Below are positions 53,824 through 62,158 of a stretch of 64,000 nucleotides of DNA, in pieces. The notes under the pieces were generated by a model. It did no database searches, was not told the DNA's origin, and worked only from the letters and a program-made list of their open reading frames with translations. Origin of the DNA: Rhodoferax sp. (GTDB lineage: Bacteria > Pseudomonadota > Gammaproteobacteria > Burkholderiales > Burkholderiaceae_C). How positions within the stretch are numbered: position 1 is the first letter of the stretch; each line of letters opens with the position of its first letter. The position numbers and the translations under genes are program-made. The stretch is taken from contig NZ_JAUYQD010000022.1 of NCBI RefSeq assembly GCF_030697375.1, forward strand, positions 1 through 64,000. Direction: 5' to 3'.

Positions 53824-54455
53824 CGTTGGGCCGTGGCCAAACGCAGTGCCAGGCCCACAAACACGAGGCTGGCGATGCGGTTCAGCCCGCGTTGGGCCCG
53901 TAAGGAGCGCTGGAAGGCCTTGCCAAAGCTGGCGGCAAAGTAGGCGATGGCGCCAAAGGTCAGCAGCGCCGCCAGGATAAAGACCATGCCCAAGACCAAA
54001 ATCTGCACCGCCATGCTGCCCCGCTCCGGGTCGGCAAACTGGGGCAAAAATGCCAAAAAGAAAATGGCAACCTTGGGGTTGCTGAGGTTCATCAGTACCC
54101 CCCGGCCATAGGTTTTGCCGGCCGACATGGCGGGGCTGCCCTCGCCGTCGGCCATACCCATACCCCCCACCGGCGCCCGCCAGGCGCCCCAGGCCAGCCA
54201 CAGCAGATAGGCTGCACCGCAGAGCTTGAGTACGGTAAACGCGGTGCTGGATGCCGCAAAAATAGCCGCCAGGCCCAACGCCACGGCCGCCGTGTGGAAC
54301 AGCAGCCCGGAGCACAGGCCCAACACCACCCACAAGCCTGCGCGTTTGCCATGTACGGCCGAATGCAGCAGCACAAAGACGTTGTCGGGGCCGGGGGCCA
54401 GGGCCAGCAGGACCGAGGTGGCGAAGAAGGTGAGGGTGGTGTCAAACGTGGGCAT
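53820..54455 (-). CDS. LysE/RhtB-family amino acid exporter
   Basis: A 211-residue inner-membrane protein with about 6 hydrophobic segments and the family start FATSVLLALAPGPDNVFVLLHSAVHGKRAGLWVVLGLCSG. NLSNPKVAIFFLAFLPQF is the second conserved stretch. The exported amino acid is unknown. It follows the DUF1304 gene on the same strand by 24 bp, so the two are probably co-transcribed and controlled by the divergent TetR gene. Confidence 0.93.
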   Translation of the reverse strand: MPTFDTTLTFFATSVLLALAPGPDNVFVLLHSAVHGKRAGLWVVLGLCSGLLFHTAAVALGLAAIFAASSTAFTVLKLCGAAYLLWLAWGAWRAPVGGMGMADGEGSPAMSAGKTYGRGVLMNLSNPKVAIFFLAFLPQFADPERGSMAVQILVLGMVFILAALLTFGAIAYFAASFGKAFQRSLRAQRGLNRIASLVFVGLALRLATAQR

Positions 54456-54479
54456 GGTGCCTGGCAGTTTAAGCGCAGT

Positions 54480-54839
54480 TCAGGCCAGGTACAGTGCCCC
54501 CAAGGCCAATACGGCCGGCACGGTTTGCACAAACAAAATGCGAATTTGCACCGTGGCAGCACCCCAGATGCCCGCCACCGCGACACAGACCAAACCGTAG
54601 ACCGTGAAGGCGTGGGCGGTGGCGGCATCCGGCAGCACAAAGCCGCAGGCCAGCGCTGCTGCCAGGAATCCGTTGTAGGCACCCTGGTTCGACATGGCGG
54701 GGGCCATGGTGTTGGCCTGTTCTTGGCTCAACCCAAATGCCTTGCGGCCCCGGCTCTGGAACAAGACGGTTTCCAGCAAGAAAATGTACACATGGATCAA
54801 AAGAACCAGGGCGGCGAGAACTTGGGCGGCGATCAACAT
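54480..54839 (-). CDS. DUF1304 small membrane protein
   Basis: A 119-residue protein with four hydrophobic segments. It contains HVYIFLLETVLFQSRGRKAFGLS and MSNQGAYNGFLAAAL, the recognisable DUF1304 core. Function is unknown. DUF1304 genes often sit next to TetR regulators, as here (divergent at 54929). Confidence 0.9.
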   Translation of the reverse strand: MLIAAQVLAALVLLIHVYIFLLETVLFQSRGRKAFGLSQEQANTMAPAMSNQGAYNGFLAAALACGFVLPDAATAHAFTVYGLVCVAVAGIWGAATVQIRILFVQTVPAVLALGALYLA

Positions 54840-54905
54840 AGTTGTCCTTGGGTAGAGTGGATAAGAGGCATGAACTGCCAGCCAGGCTGTCAGATGTCGT
54901 TAGAA

Positions 54906-54924
54906 TACATAATTATGTTATGTA
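54906..54924. promoter_or_regulatory. AT-rich palindromic cluster, candidate TetR operator
   Basis: ACATAATTATGT (54907-54918) is a perfect 12-bp palindrome, and TACATAA...TTATGTA extends it with a shifted third TTATGTA. It lies just before the TetR start in the divergent promoter region. Confidence 0.6.
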
Positions 54925-54928
54925 ATAT

Positions 54929-55576
54929 ATGTCACCGATGAGACACCCTGAAGCCAAGCCTGTGGTCGATGGACGAAAAGCCAACGCCGAGTCCACCCAA
55001 GTCGCCTTGCGCGCGGCGGGCCGCCAGTTGTTTGGCCAGCTGGGCTACGAGGCCACCTCGCTGGGGGCCATTTGTGCCCAGGCGGGCGTCACCACCGGCG
55101 CGCTGTACCACCACTTTGGGGACAAAAAGGGACTGTTTGCCGCAGTGGCCGAAGAGTTGGATGCAGGGCTGGTGCGCTTGGCTTCCCGCGCCCGCGCCCA
55201 GGCGTTGGAGCGGGGGGCCGATGCCTGGGGTGCTTTTCTGGCCGCGATGGACGCTTTTCTGGAGGCCGGATTGAACCCTGAGGGGCGGCGCATTGGCCTC
55301 ACCGACGCACCTGCCGTGCTGGGGACCCAAGGCTGGCTGGAGATTCGGGAGCGCCAAGGCTTGGGCGCCATGGTGCAAACGGTGGAAGCCCTGCAAGCCC
55401 AGGGGCTGCTGCAAGCGGGCGACTCACGTCTGCGCGCCCGGCTCATTTTGGGACTGCTTTACGGTGCGGTAGAGGCTTTGGCACACGACGCCAAGACTGC
55501 GGACGGCGCCCTGCACGACGCCCGCCCCCTGCTGCATGCCATGTTGGCGGGTATGCAACCCTCAAAAGACGCTTGA
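54929..55576 (+). CDS. TetR/AcrR-family transcriptional regulator
   Basis: A 215-residue protein. The N-terminal TetR HTH (QLGYEATSLGAICAQAGVTTGALYHHFGDKKGLFAAV) is unmistakable. The C-terminal ligand domain is helical (TetR_C_33-like from its RARLILGLLYGAVEAL region). ATG 54929 and ATG 54938 are both possible, neither with a strong ribosome site; the operator-like palindrome overlaps the upstream few bases. It probably represses itself and the divergent DUF1304-LysE genes. Confidence 0.93.
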   Translation: MSPMRHPEAKPVVDGRKANAESTQVALRAAGRQLFGQLGYEATSLGAICAQAGVTTGALYHHFGDKKGLFAAVAEELDAGLVRLASRARAQALERGADAWGAFLAAMDAFLEAGLNPEGRRIGLTDAPAVLGTQGWLEIRERQGLGAMVQTVEALQAQGLLQAGDSRLRARLILGLLYGAVEALAHDAKTADGALHDARPLLHAMLAGMQPSKDA

Positions 55577-55599
55577 AAATCCGGTGCTGTCAGCGGACG

Positions 55600-55893
55600 C
55601 TACAGGGGTTCTGGCCAGTCGGAAAAAGGGAATGGCACGTCTTCTGTCGCAAAACTCACAAACTCTGCGATCTGGCGCAGGTAGTGCCCCAAGCACCGCC
55701 CAAAAGTGCTCAGTCGCGCATTGGGCTTTTCGCTCACCAGTGTGAGCACAAACTGCACCACCGCCAACATCCCCAGCAGGGTGCTGGCCAGTTGGAAGGT
55801 CAGGGCCATCACCACCATCAAAAGGCCGCGCATCCAGATATTGCGCGGGCTGGTGGCGCTTTCCGGGGGGCTGGAAACCGGGGTATCGGGCAT
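55600..55893 (-). CDS. DUF4389 small membrane protein
   Basis: A 97-residue protein behind AGGAG. One long or two closely spaced hydrophobic segments occur at about residues 20-52, then SEKPNARLSTFGRCLGHYLRQIAEFVSFATEDVPFPFSDWP, the conserved DUF4389 C-terminal pattern (YLRQ...F.T...PFPF..WP). Function is unknown. Confidence 0.88.
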   Translation of the reverse strand: MPDTPVSSPPESATSPRNIWMRGLLMVVMALTFQLASTLLGMLAVVQFVLTLVSEKPNARLSTFGRCLGHYLRQIAEFVSFATEDVPFPFSDWPEPL

Positions 55894-56001
55894 GGTGAAC
55901 TCCTGTAGGCGCTACAAACTCCCATTCTCATCGATGGATGGAGCGTTGTATTTGCGGCTACGCAAGCTCTGGGCTGCCTATGCCTGCCGACCCGATGGCC
56001 T

Positions 56002-56889
56002 TCAGGCAAACAGCCGCTCCTGCAAAAATGCAATAAAAGTTGCCGTTTTGAATGCCAGCCAGGGCCGCGCCGGGTACACCGCGTACACCGGCTGGCCTGG
56101 GCGCATCTGGCAGTCGGGGAGCAACTGCACCAATGTGCCATCCGCCAGTTCTTGGGCTGCCAGCAAGCGGTCTATCACCACCACCCCGCCCCCGGCACAG
56201 GCGGCCGCCACCAAGGCCATGCCGTCATTGATTTGAATTTTGCTGGGTACCCGGATGGGGGTGGTGACGCCGTCTTGGATGAAGCCCCACTCGTCAAACA
56301 CCCGTGCACCGTTGGAGTAAACCAGGCAATCGTGCGCCAGCAGATCCGCAGGAGCCTTGGGGGTGCCCCTACGCGCCAGGTAAGCCGGTGCGGCCACCAG
56401 CACCCGGGGGTTTTCGGACAGCTTGCGCGCCACCAGGGTGGAGTCTTCCAGATGCGCCACGCGAATTGCCACGTCTATGTGCTCGGCAATCAGGTCCACC
56501 ATGCGGTCATCCACCGACAGCGCCACTTCGACCTTGGGGTAGCGTTGCGTAAATTCCACCAGCAAGGGCACCAGGTAGCGCTGCCCCAGTGGGCGCGGGC
56601 AGGTCACACGCAGGCGGCCTTTGACCTCGTTTTGGTGCTGCTCGGTCAACTGCTCAATGTTGGCCACGGCGCGGTCAATGTGCTGGGCTTCGGCAAACAC
56701 CAGTTCCCCGATTTCGGTCAAGGTGAGGCGCCGGGTGGAGCGCTGGATCAGGCGGGTACCCAGGTCGTCTTCCAGTCGGGCCAACTGGCGTGACAAAACC
56801 GACTTGCCACAGCCCAGCGCAGCGGCAGCCTTGCTGATGCTGCCCGCGTGCACGATGGCAGAAAAAATAGACAGGCGTTGGGGGTTCAA
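56002..56889 (-). CDS. LysR-family transcriptional regulator (oxidoreductase-divergent)
   Basis: A 295-residue protein. HTH MNPQRLSIFSAIVHAGSISKAAAALGCGKSVLSRQLARLE; the effector domain begins about residue 90 (GRLRVTCPRPLGQRYLVPLL), typical of the CrgA/DmlR-like LysR group. It is divergent from the MDR oxidoreductase gene with a perfect inverted repeat in the gap. Confidence 0.94.
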   Translation of the reverse strand: MNPQRLSIFSAIVHAGSISKAAAALGCGKSVLSRQLARLEDDLGTRLIQRSTRRLTLTEIGELVFAEAQHIDRAVANIEQLTEQHQNEVKGRLRVTCPRPLGQRYLVPLLVEFTQRYPKVEVALSVDDRMVDLIAEHIDVAIRVAHLEDSTLVARKLSENPRVLVAAPAYLARRGTPKAPADLLAHDCLVYSNGARVFDEWGFIQDGVTTPIRVPSKIQINDGMALVAAACAGGGVVVIDRLLAAQELADGTLVQLLPDCQMRPGQPVYAVYPARPWLAFKTATFIAFLQERLFA

Positions 56890-56904
56890 AACAGTCTCGT
56901 ATTT

Positions 56905-56929
56905 TATTGTTGCAAATTTGTCAACAATA
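56905..56929. promoter_or_regulatory. Inverted repeat TATTGTTG-N9-CAACAATA, candidate LysR site
   Basis: A perfect 8-bp arm inverted repeat in the divergent promoter between the LysR gene and the oxidoreductase. The spacing fits a LysR-type recognition site (T-N11-A core). Confidence 0.65.
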
Positions 56930-57010
56930 TTATGACTTGATGGTGACTATGCAAGCAATAAGTGCGTCTCTACACTTCGATTCATTCCTTTCCACAACCC
57001 GGAGAACCCC

Positions 57011-58021
57011 ATGAGCCACCCCACCAACCACCAATTCAAGCTTGCCGCTCGCCCCATGGGCAATGTCAAACCCAGTGACTGGAGCCGTACCGAAGAAGCG
57101 GTGCGTGCTCCCGCTGAGGGCGAAGTCGTGATTCAGGTCCTGTACCTCTCGCTGGACCCGGCCATGCGCGGCTGGATGAACGACAGCAAGGCCTCCTACA
57201 TTCCCCCCGTGGGCATCAACGAAGTGATGCGCGCTCTGGCGGTGGGCCGCGTTACCGCCTCCAAAAACCCGAAATTCGCCGTGGGTGACCACGTAAGTGG
57301 CCTGCTGGGCGTGCAGGAATATGCCTATTCCAATGGCCAGGGCCTGACCAAGGTGGACCCCAAACTGGCCCCACTGCCGGTCTACCTCAGCACCCTGGGC
57401 ATGCCCGGCATGACCGGTTACTTCGGTTTGCTGGAAGTGGGTCAGCCCAAAGCCGGTGACACGGTCGTGGTGTCCGGTGCCGCGGGCGCCGTGGGCTCGG
57501 TGGTCGGGCAAATCGCCAAAATCAAGGGTGCACGGGTGGTCGGCATTGCCGGTGGGGCCGACAAGTGCCGCTACCTGGTGGAGGAACTGGGTTTTGACGC
57601 CGCCATCGACTACAAGACCGAGAACGTGGCTGACGCGCTGAAAACGCATTGCCCCGAGGGCGTGAATGTGTATTTTGACAACGTGGGTGGCGACATTCTG
57701 GACGCCGTGCTGACCCGTCTGGCGCATGGCGCCCGGGTGGTGATTTGCGGCGCCATCTCACAGTACAACAACACGACGCCCGTCAAAGGCCCCGCCAACT
57801 ACCTGTCCCTGCTGGTGCAGCGCGCCACCATGACCGGCATCGTGGTGTCCGACTATTACGACCGTGCGGGGGAGGCAGCGATGGTGATGGCGGGCTGGAT
57901 TCAGTCCGGCAAACTCAAGACCCGCGAAGACATTGTGGACGGCCTGGACGCCTTTCCCCAAGCCTTTGACATGCTGTTCTCAGGTGCCAACAACGGCAAG
58001 CTGGTGCTCAAGGTCGCTTGA
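57011..58021 (+). CDS. NADP-dependent medium-chain oxidoreductase (CurA-like)
   Basis: A 336-residue MDR-family reductase lacking zinc-binding Cys. Features are LYLSLDPAMRGWMNDSKASY (family N-terminus), the nucleotide motif VSGAAGAVGSVVGQIAKIKGARVVGIAGG and VYFDNVGGDILDAVL. It resembles leukotriene B4 12-hydroxydehydrogenase/curcumin reductase proteins that reduce enones or alkenals. Probably regulated by the divergent LysR protein. Confidence 0.92.
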   Translation: MSHPTNHQFKLAARPMGNVKPSDWSRTEEAVRAPAEGEVVIQVLYLSLDPAMRGWMNDSKASYIPPVGINEVMRALAVGRVTASKNPKFAVGDHVSGLLGVQEYAYSNGQGLTKVDPKLAPLPVYLSTLGMPGMTGYFGLLEVGQPKAGDTVVVSGAAGAVGSVVGQIAKIKGARVVGIAGGADKCRYLVEELGFDAAIDYKTENVADALKTHCPEGVNVYFDNVGGDILDAVLTRLAHGARVVICGAISQYNNTTPVKGPANYLSLLVQRATMTGIVVSDYYDRAGEAAMVMAGWIQSGKLKTREDIVDGLDAFPQAFDMLFSGANNGKLVLKVA

Positions 58022-58961
58022 TCTCGCGGTGCATGCCCTGGAGACGCCGCCAATACTCCAGGGCAATGCGGTAAGTATTGCGCTGCACCGCCACCGTGTC
58101 TTCAATCTGCAGGCCGTAGCCTCCGCCCATGGCAAACGCCACCGGGATCTGGCGGGTGCAGCACCAGTCAAACACCCGGCGGTCACGTGCCTGCAAGCCG
58201 TCCGGGGTAAGTTTCAAACGCCCCAGCCGGTCGCCTTCAAAGGGATCGGCGCCTGCCAGATAAAGGACCAGCCCCGGTGAAAACCGGCTCTCCAAGGTGT
58301 GTAAGGCCTGCTCCAGCGCCTCCAGGTAGGGCGCGTCGGTGCAGCCGTCGGGCAGTGCCATGTCCAGGTCGCTGGCTTCCTTGCGGAACGGGAAATTCTT
58401 GTCACCGTGCAGCGACAGTGTGAACACGCTGGGGTCAGCGCGAAAAATATGCGCGGTGCCGTTGCCCTGGTGCACATCCAGGTCGATCACCGCCACCTGC
58501 AGCGGTGCCTGGCGTCCCGCTGCGCTGCGCCCCCATTCCGCCTGCATCACCCGGGCCGCCACGGCCAGGTCGTTGTAGACGCAAAAGCCGCCGCCTTTGT
58601 CGGTGTAGGCATGGTGCGTGCCGCCGGCCAAATTGGCCGCCACGCCCTCTGCCAGGGCCGCCCGCGCAGCGGCCACGGTGGCACCTACCGAGCGGCGGGC
58701 GCGCTCGGCCATGGCCTCGCTCCAGGGAAAACCAATTTCTCGCAGCATCGCGGGGGCTGCGCTGCCGTCGGAGATGGCAGCGACATAGGCCGGCGTGTGG
58801 GCATAGGCCAACTCGCCATCGCTGGCGCGGGGCGCCTCAATTAAACGGACTCCAGGCAACTGCGCGGCCAGGGTATCGCGCAGCATGCGGTACTTAGCCA
58901 TGGGAAAACGGTGCCCCTCGGGCAGGGGTAGAAAAAAATGGTCGCTGTAGAACGCTTGCAT
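58008..58961 (-). CDS. Histone-deacetylase-family deacylase
   Basis: A 317-residue protein of the class II HDAC/acetoin-utilisation family: GGTHHAYTDKGGGFCVYNDLAVAA (catalytic His pair) and VAVIDLDVHQGNGTAHIF (zinc Asp/His) are intact, with LYLAGADPFEGDRLG completing the zinc site. In bacteria such enzymes deacetylate polyamines or proteins; the substrate here is unknown. It overlaps the 3' end of the oxidoreductase by 14 bp, convergent. Confidence 0.93.
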   Translation of the reverse strand: MQAFYSDHFFLPLPEGHRFPMAKYRMLRDTLAAQLPGVRLIEAPRASDGELAYAHTPAYVAAISDGSAAPAMLREIGFPWSEAMAERARRSVGATVAAARAALAEGVAANLAGGTHHAYTDKGGGFCVYNDLAVAARVMQAEWGRSAAGRQAPLQVAVIDLDVHQGNGTAHIFRADPSVFTLSLHGDKNFPFRKEASDLDMALPDGCTDAPYLEALEQALHTLESRFSPGLVLYLAGADPFEGDRLGRLKLTPDGLQARDRRVFDWCCTRQIPVAFAMGGGYGLQIEDTVAVQRNTYRIALEYWRRLQGMHREIKRP

Positions 58962-59003
58962 AGATGCGCCACTGTCAACGCTGTGCCAAAGTGCCGCGGC
59001 TAC

Positions 59004-59495
59004 CTACCGGGGCCGCAAGGTCATCTGGTCTTGGGACAGCATGACGTTGAATTTGGACAAAAAACTCTGACCCAGCAAGGCCTCATCCATCGCACCCCCG
59101 ACCAGCCCCACACCCACGCGCACACCGGACACCTGAATGGGACCCAGCGTCACCGGCACGTCCGGCACGATGCGTCCCTGCAAATCGCCGTTGGCGGTCT
59201 TAAAAACCGTGGGTGCACCGGCCCCTATGCCGGCGCTGAGCGCAAACGGCGCACTCACCGTGACCAGTGAGGCCCCGGTGTCCACCATGAAGGTGACCGG
59301 CTTGCCATTGACCGAACCCGGGGCATAAAAATGCCCGTCCCGCGATTGGGGAATGACCAACGCCCCGGAGGCCGTGATGGTGACCGGCTTGGGCTTGAGG
59401 TACTGGTGCATGACGGCATACAACGCGCCCAGAACGAGAAGCCAGAACGCCACCATGGCCAAGGGCCCCCATTGCCGCACATTTTTGTCTTGCAT
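59004..59495 (-). CDS. Membrane-anchored retropepsin-like aspartic protease (TIGR02281 type)
   Basis: The product is 163 residues from ATG 59495 (MQDKNVRQWGPLAMVAFWLLVLGALYAVM); the ORF track adds 43 codons running through a terminator-like hairpin. One N-terminal membrane helix is followed by a clan AA domain with the active site VDTGASLVT and a C-terminal LLGQSFLSKFNV strand. It probably acts in the periplasm as a homodimer. Substrate is unknown. Confidence 0.9.
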   Translation of the reverse strand: MQDKNVRQWGPLAMVAFWLLVLGALYAVMHQYLKPKPVTITASGALVIPQSRDGHFYAPGSVNGKPVTFMVDTGASLVTVSAPFALSAGIGAGAPTVFKTANGDLQGRIVPDVPVTLGPIQVSGVRVGVGLVGGAMDEALLGQSFLSKFNVMLSQDQMTLRPR

Positions 59496-59547
59496 GCCCA
59501 AGCCTGTCTTTTTGAATCGAGTTGGGTGGCAACTATGGCATACGTGT

Positions 59548-59570
59548 AAAAAACCCCCGCCGGGGCGGGG
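59548..59570 (-). terminator. Terminator-like hairpin with no gene upstream
   Basis: On the minus strand CCCCGC-CGGG-GCGGGG is followed, after a few bases, by T6. It sits 53 bp upstream of the protease ATG and downstream of no annotated minus-strand gene: the next gene (59700) is on the plus strand. It may end a small RNA made between 59570 and 59700, or be a leader attenuator of the protease gene. Confidence 0.55.
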
Positions 59571-59699
59571 AGTTTCTGACGCTTGGAGTGGAAGAAATAT
59601 GCTGCACAGGGCTTCTGTCCACATTGACAGTTATCAGAGCAAAAGGCATGTTTGGCGCGATGTGTGCCACGGGCAGGTGTTATTCGCTAAACTGACACC

Positions 59700-60890
59700 A
59701 TGCGGCTTGTTAACCACCCGACACCCCCCCAACGGCACCCCGCGGAGCGGCGCCGCCGATTAACCGATGCCACCGCCAGCGGTGCGGTCAACAGCCCACG
59801 TCTGTTGGGTGGAGCGGTCTCGTTTCGGGTGCGACGACTTGAGCCGCTGCTGGCTTGGGTGGTTGCGGGCTACATCCTTTGGCTGAATACCTTGCTCAAT
59901 CCGGTGGGGATTTCGGTTTGGTGGATGGCGCTGTTGGCGGCCAGCATCGGTGGCTGGAGCGGTATGTTCCCCGCACGCCATCAGGCCGTCATGTTTTTCC
60001 GTGCTGTGCTGTTGGTGCTGGGCGCTTTCTTTCTCCACGTGGCCCCTGATTCTGGTGGCGCAACGGGGCCTTACTTTCTGTGCACCGTGTTGACAACCGT
60101 CTTTTATGCACTGCTGTTGTCCACGCGCTGGGCCAGCGTGCTGGCGTTGTTGGCTGTGGTTGAGTTCGGTTTGTCCTGCTGGTTGGCACAGCCATCGCCG
60201 TCCTGGCAACAGGTCTTGGCATATGCCGGTTTTATCGCCGTAGTGCCCCCCCTCGCGATGGTGTTTGGCGGTACCTTGCGTGAATCGGACGAAGAGGCTG
60301 AATCGTCCCTGCGCGATGAAAGAACCATGCTGTACAACGAATCCGGATTTTTTGTCCACGGTGCGGTGTTGCTGGCTGAATGCCGCAAAGCTGGACGGCC
60401 CTTCAGCCTGGTGTTGCTCAATGGATCGGATTTGCGGGACATCCCAGAGCTGTTGGGGCGCAAAGTGGCCAACGAATTGTTTTCACAAGCGGTTCAGGCG
60501 ATTGGTGACATTCCGGGTGAAGGTATTGCTGCACGCATTGATTCCGTTGAATTTGCGGTGCTGTTGCCCGGTGTGACGGTTGAACGTGCGGCGGCGCTGG
60601 TGAAGCAGCGCCTGGGTGATCCGCCCCAATTGGAAGTCAAAATTGACGCCAAACCCGTTGTTATTGTGTTGGACATCGCTATAGCCCAAATCAAAGACCA
60701 GGCGCAAACCATCGAGGAGTTGTATGACACCTTGCATGCGCGCTGGTCTGCGAAACAGAGCACTCACCGTGCCCCGAAAACCGGTCCGGTGATGGATGCC
60801 GACGAAGGGCGGTACGGCGGTGAGCGCCCCCTGCAGAGCCCCACGGTGCCCATGCCATTGCCCCCGCACCTGCGGGCCAAGGGGAAATAG
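59700..60890 (+). CDS. Membrane protein with degenerate GGDEF domain
   Basis: A 396-residue protein. Residues of about 45-200 form five or six membrane segments. Residues of about 215-345 resemble a GGDEF domain (RDERTMLYNESGFFVHGAVLLAECRKAGRPFSLVLL corresponds to the usual D.LTGL.NR....L region), but the signature reads RIDSVEF instead of GGDEF, so it should not make c-di-GMP. The Pro/Arg-rich C-terminus is probably disordered. It may bind nucleotide or act as a structural receptor; other uses cannot be excluded. Confidence 0.82.
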   Translation: MRLVNHPTPPQRHPAERRRRLTDATASGAVNSPRLLGGAVSFRVRRLEPLLAWVVAGYILWLNTLLNPVGISVWWMALLAASIGGWSGMFPARHQAVMFFRAVLLVLGAFFLHVAPDSGGATGPYFLCTVLTTVFYALLLSTRWASVLALLAVVEFGLSCWLAQPSPSWQQVLAYAGFIAVVPPLAMVFGGTLRESDEEAESSLRDERTMLYNESGFFVHGAVLLAECRKAGRPFSLVLLNGSDLRDIPELLGRKVANELFSQAVQAIGDIPGEGIAARIDSVEFAVLLPGVTVERAAALVKQRLGDPPQLEVKIDAKPVVIVLDIAIAQIKDQAQTIEELYDTLHARWSAKQSTHRAPKTGPVMDADEGRYGGERPLQSPTVPMPLPPHLRAKGK

Positions 60891-60911
60891 GTCGTTTCTG
60901 GGGGGGTGTGT

Positions 60912-61160
60912 TTAGCGATAAAACGCTTCGACGGTGCCCTTCAATTTGATCAGCAGGGGGCGGCCCTTGCGGTCCACGGTCTTGCCTGCGGGCACCTTGA
61001 CCCAGCCTTCGCTGATGCAGTACTCCTCGACATTCGAATGCTCCTTGCCATTCAAACGAATACCAACGTCATATTCAAACACCGCGGCGACGTGGTGGGG
61101 GCTGCGCGGGTCCACGGACAGGTGGTCGGGCAAAGGGAGGCGTTGGGTGGTTTCGTTCAT
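60912..61160 (-). CDS. DUF3297 protein
   Basis: An 82-residue protein matching DUF3297 along its whole length: LPDHLSVDPRSPHHV, FEYDVGIRLNGKEHSNVEEYCISEGWVKVPAGKTVDRKGRPLLIKLKG. It is a small soluble family widespread in proteobacteria. Function is unknown. Confidence 0.94.
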   Translation of the reverse strand: MNETTQRLPLPDHLSVDPRSPHHVAAVFEYDVGIRLNGKEHSNVEEYCISEGWVKVPAGKTVDRKGRPLLIKLKGTVEAFYR

Positions 61161-61248
61161 GGAAGGCTGTTTTCGTTAAGGTAAATATGGGCCTATTTTC
61201 CATGATTTGGCATCCTTGCAACGGACCACCCGACCCCATGGGGTCGGT

Positions 61249-62145
61249 TCAGGCGCGTGCCGTGGTCGGCGCGGACAAGACGCGTCGGCTGCTCCACCAG
61301 CCTTCCAGGCTGTAGACCAGCAGCGCGGTCCAGATCAGCCCAAAGCCGACAAAGCGGGAGGCTTGCAGCGGCTCACCAAACAGCCACACCCCCAGCGCAA
61401 ACTGCAAGGTGGGCGAAATGTATTGCAAGATGCCCAGCGTCGTCATCGGAATGCGGCGTGCGCCCGCCGCAAACAAGAGCAAAGGCACGGCCGTCAAGGG
61501 CCCGGCCACAAGCAGCCACCCCAGGGTGGACGCATCGCCCTGAACCAGTACCCCTTGCCCCTGCACACCCCAATACGTCAGCACCGCCATGGCCAGGGGC
61601 GCGAGCATCATGGTCTCCAGCGCCAAACCCTCCAGGGCGCCCAGCACCGCCACCTTGCGCAGCAGGCCGTAAAAGCCAAAGGTCAGCGCCAGCAGCAAGG
61701 CAATCCAGGGTAGGCGCCCGGTTTGCAGGGTCAACCACAACACGCCTGCGGCCGCCACGCCCACCGCCAGCCACTGGCCGCGGCGTGGCCGCTCCCCCAG
61801 GAAGGCAAAACCCAGCGCCACATTCACCAGCGGCAAGATGAAATACCCCAGGCTGGAATCCAGCACGTGCTGGTTTTGCACTGCCCACACGTACACCAGC
61901 CAATTGCTCGACAGCAGCAGGGCGGACAGCGCAAACGCCCCCAGCACCTTGGGCTGGCGCAGCAGGTCGCGCATCCAGGCCCAGCGTTTGAGCACCAGCA
62001 AAACGCCCAGCACAAACAGCAGGGACCACACGGTGCGGTGCATCACCACTTCGAACGCGGGCACATGGGCCACCTGCTTGAAGTAGAGCGGAAACAAGCC
62101 CCAGCCGGCGTAGGCCAGGGTGGCGTAAATAATACCTGGATTCAT
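61249..62145 (-). CDS. rarD: RarD/EamA-family transporter
   Basis: The product is 298 residues from ATG 62145, behind GAGG (the ORF track uses the adjacent GTG). About ten hydrophobic segments in two EamA repeats, with the RarD N-terminus (GIIYATLAYAGWGLFPLYFK) and SSNWLVYVWAVQNQHVLDSSLGYFILPLVNVALGF. It belongs to the drug/metabolite transporter superfamily; the name comes from 'chloramphenicol-sensitive' RarD, but the substrate is unknown. It is 13 bp after the GST gene. Confidence 0.93.
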   Translation of the reverse strand: MNPGIIYATLAYAGWGLFPLYFKQVAHVPAFEVVMHRTVWSLLFVLGVLLVLKRWAWMRDLLRQPKVLGAFALSALLLSSNWLVYVWAVQNQHVLDSSLGYFILPLVNVALGFAFLGERPRRGQWLAVGVAAAGVLWLTLQTGRLPWIALLLALTFGFYGLLRKVAVLGALEGLALETMMLAPLAMAVLTYWGVQGQGVLVQGDASTLGWLLVAGPLTAVPLLLFAAGARRIPMTTLGILQYISPTLQFALGVWLFGEPLQASRFVGFGLIWTALLVYSLEGWWSSRRVLSAPTTARA

Positions 62146-62158
62146 CACTTACCTCGGT

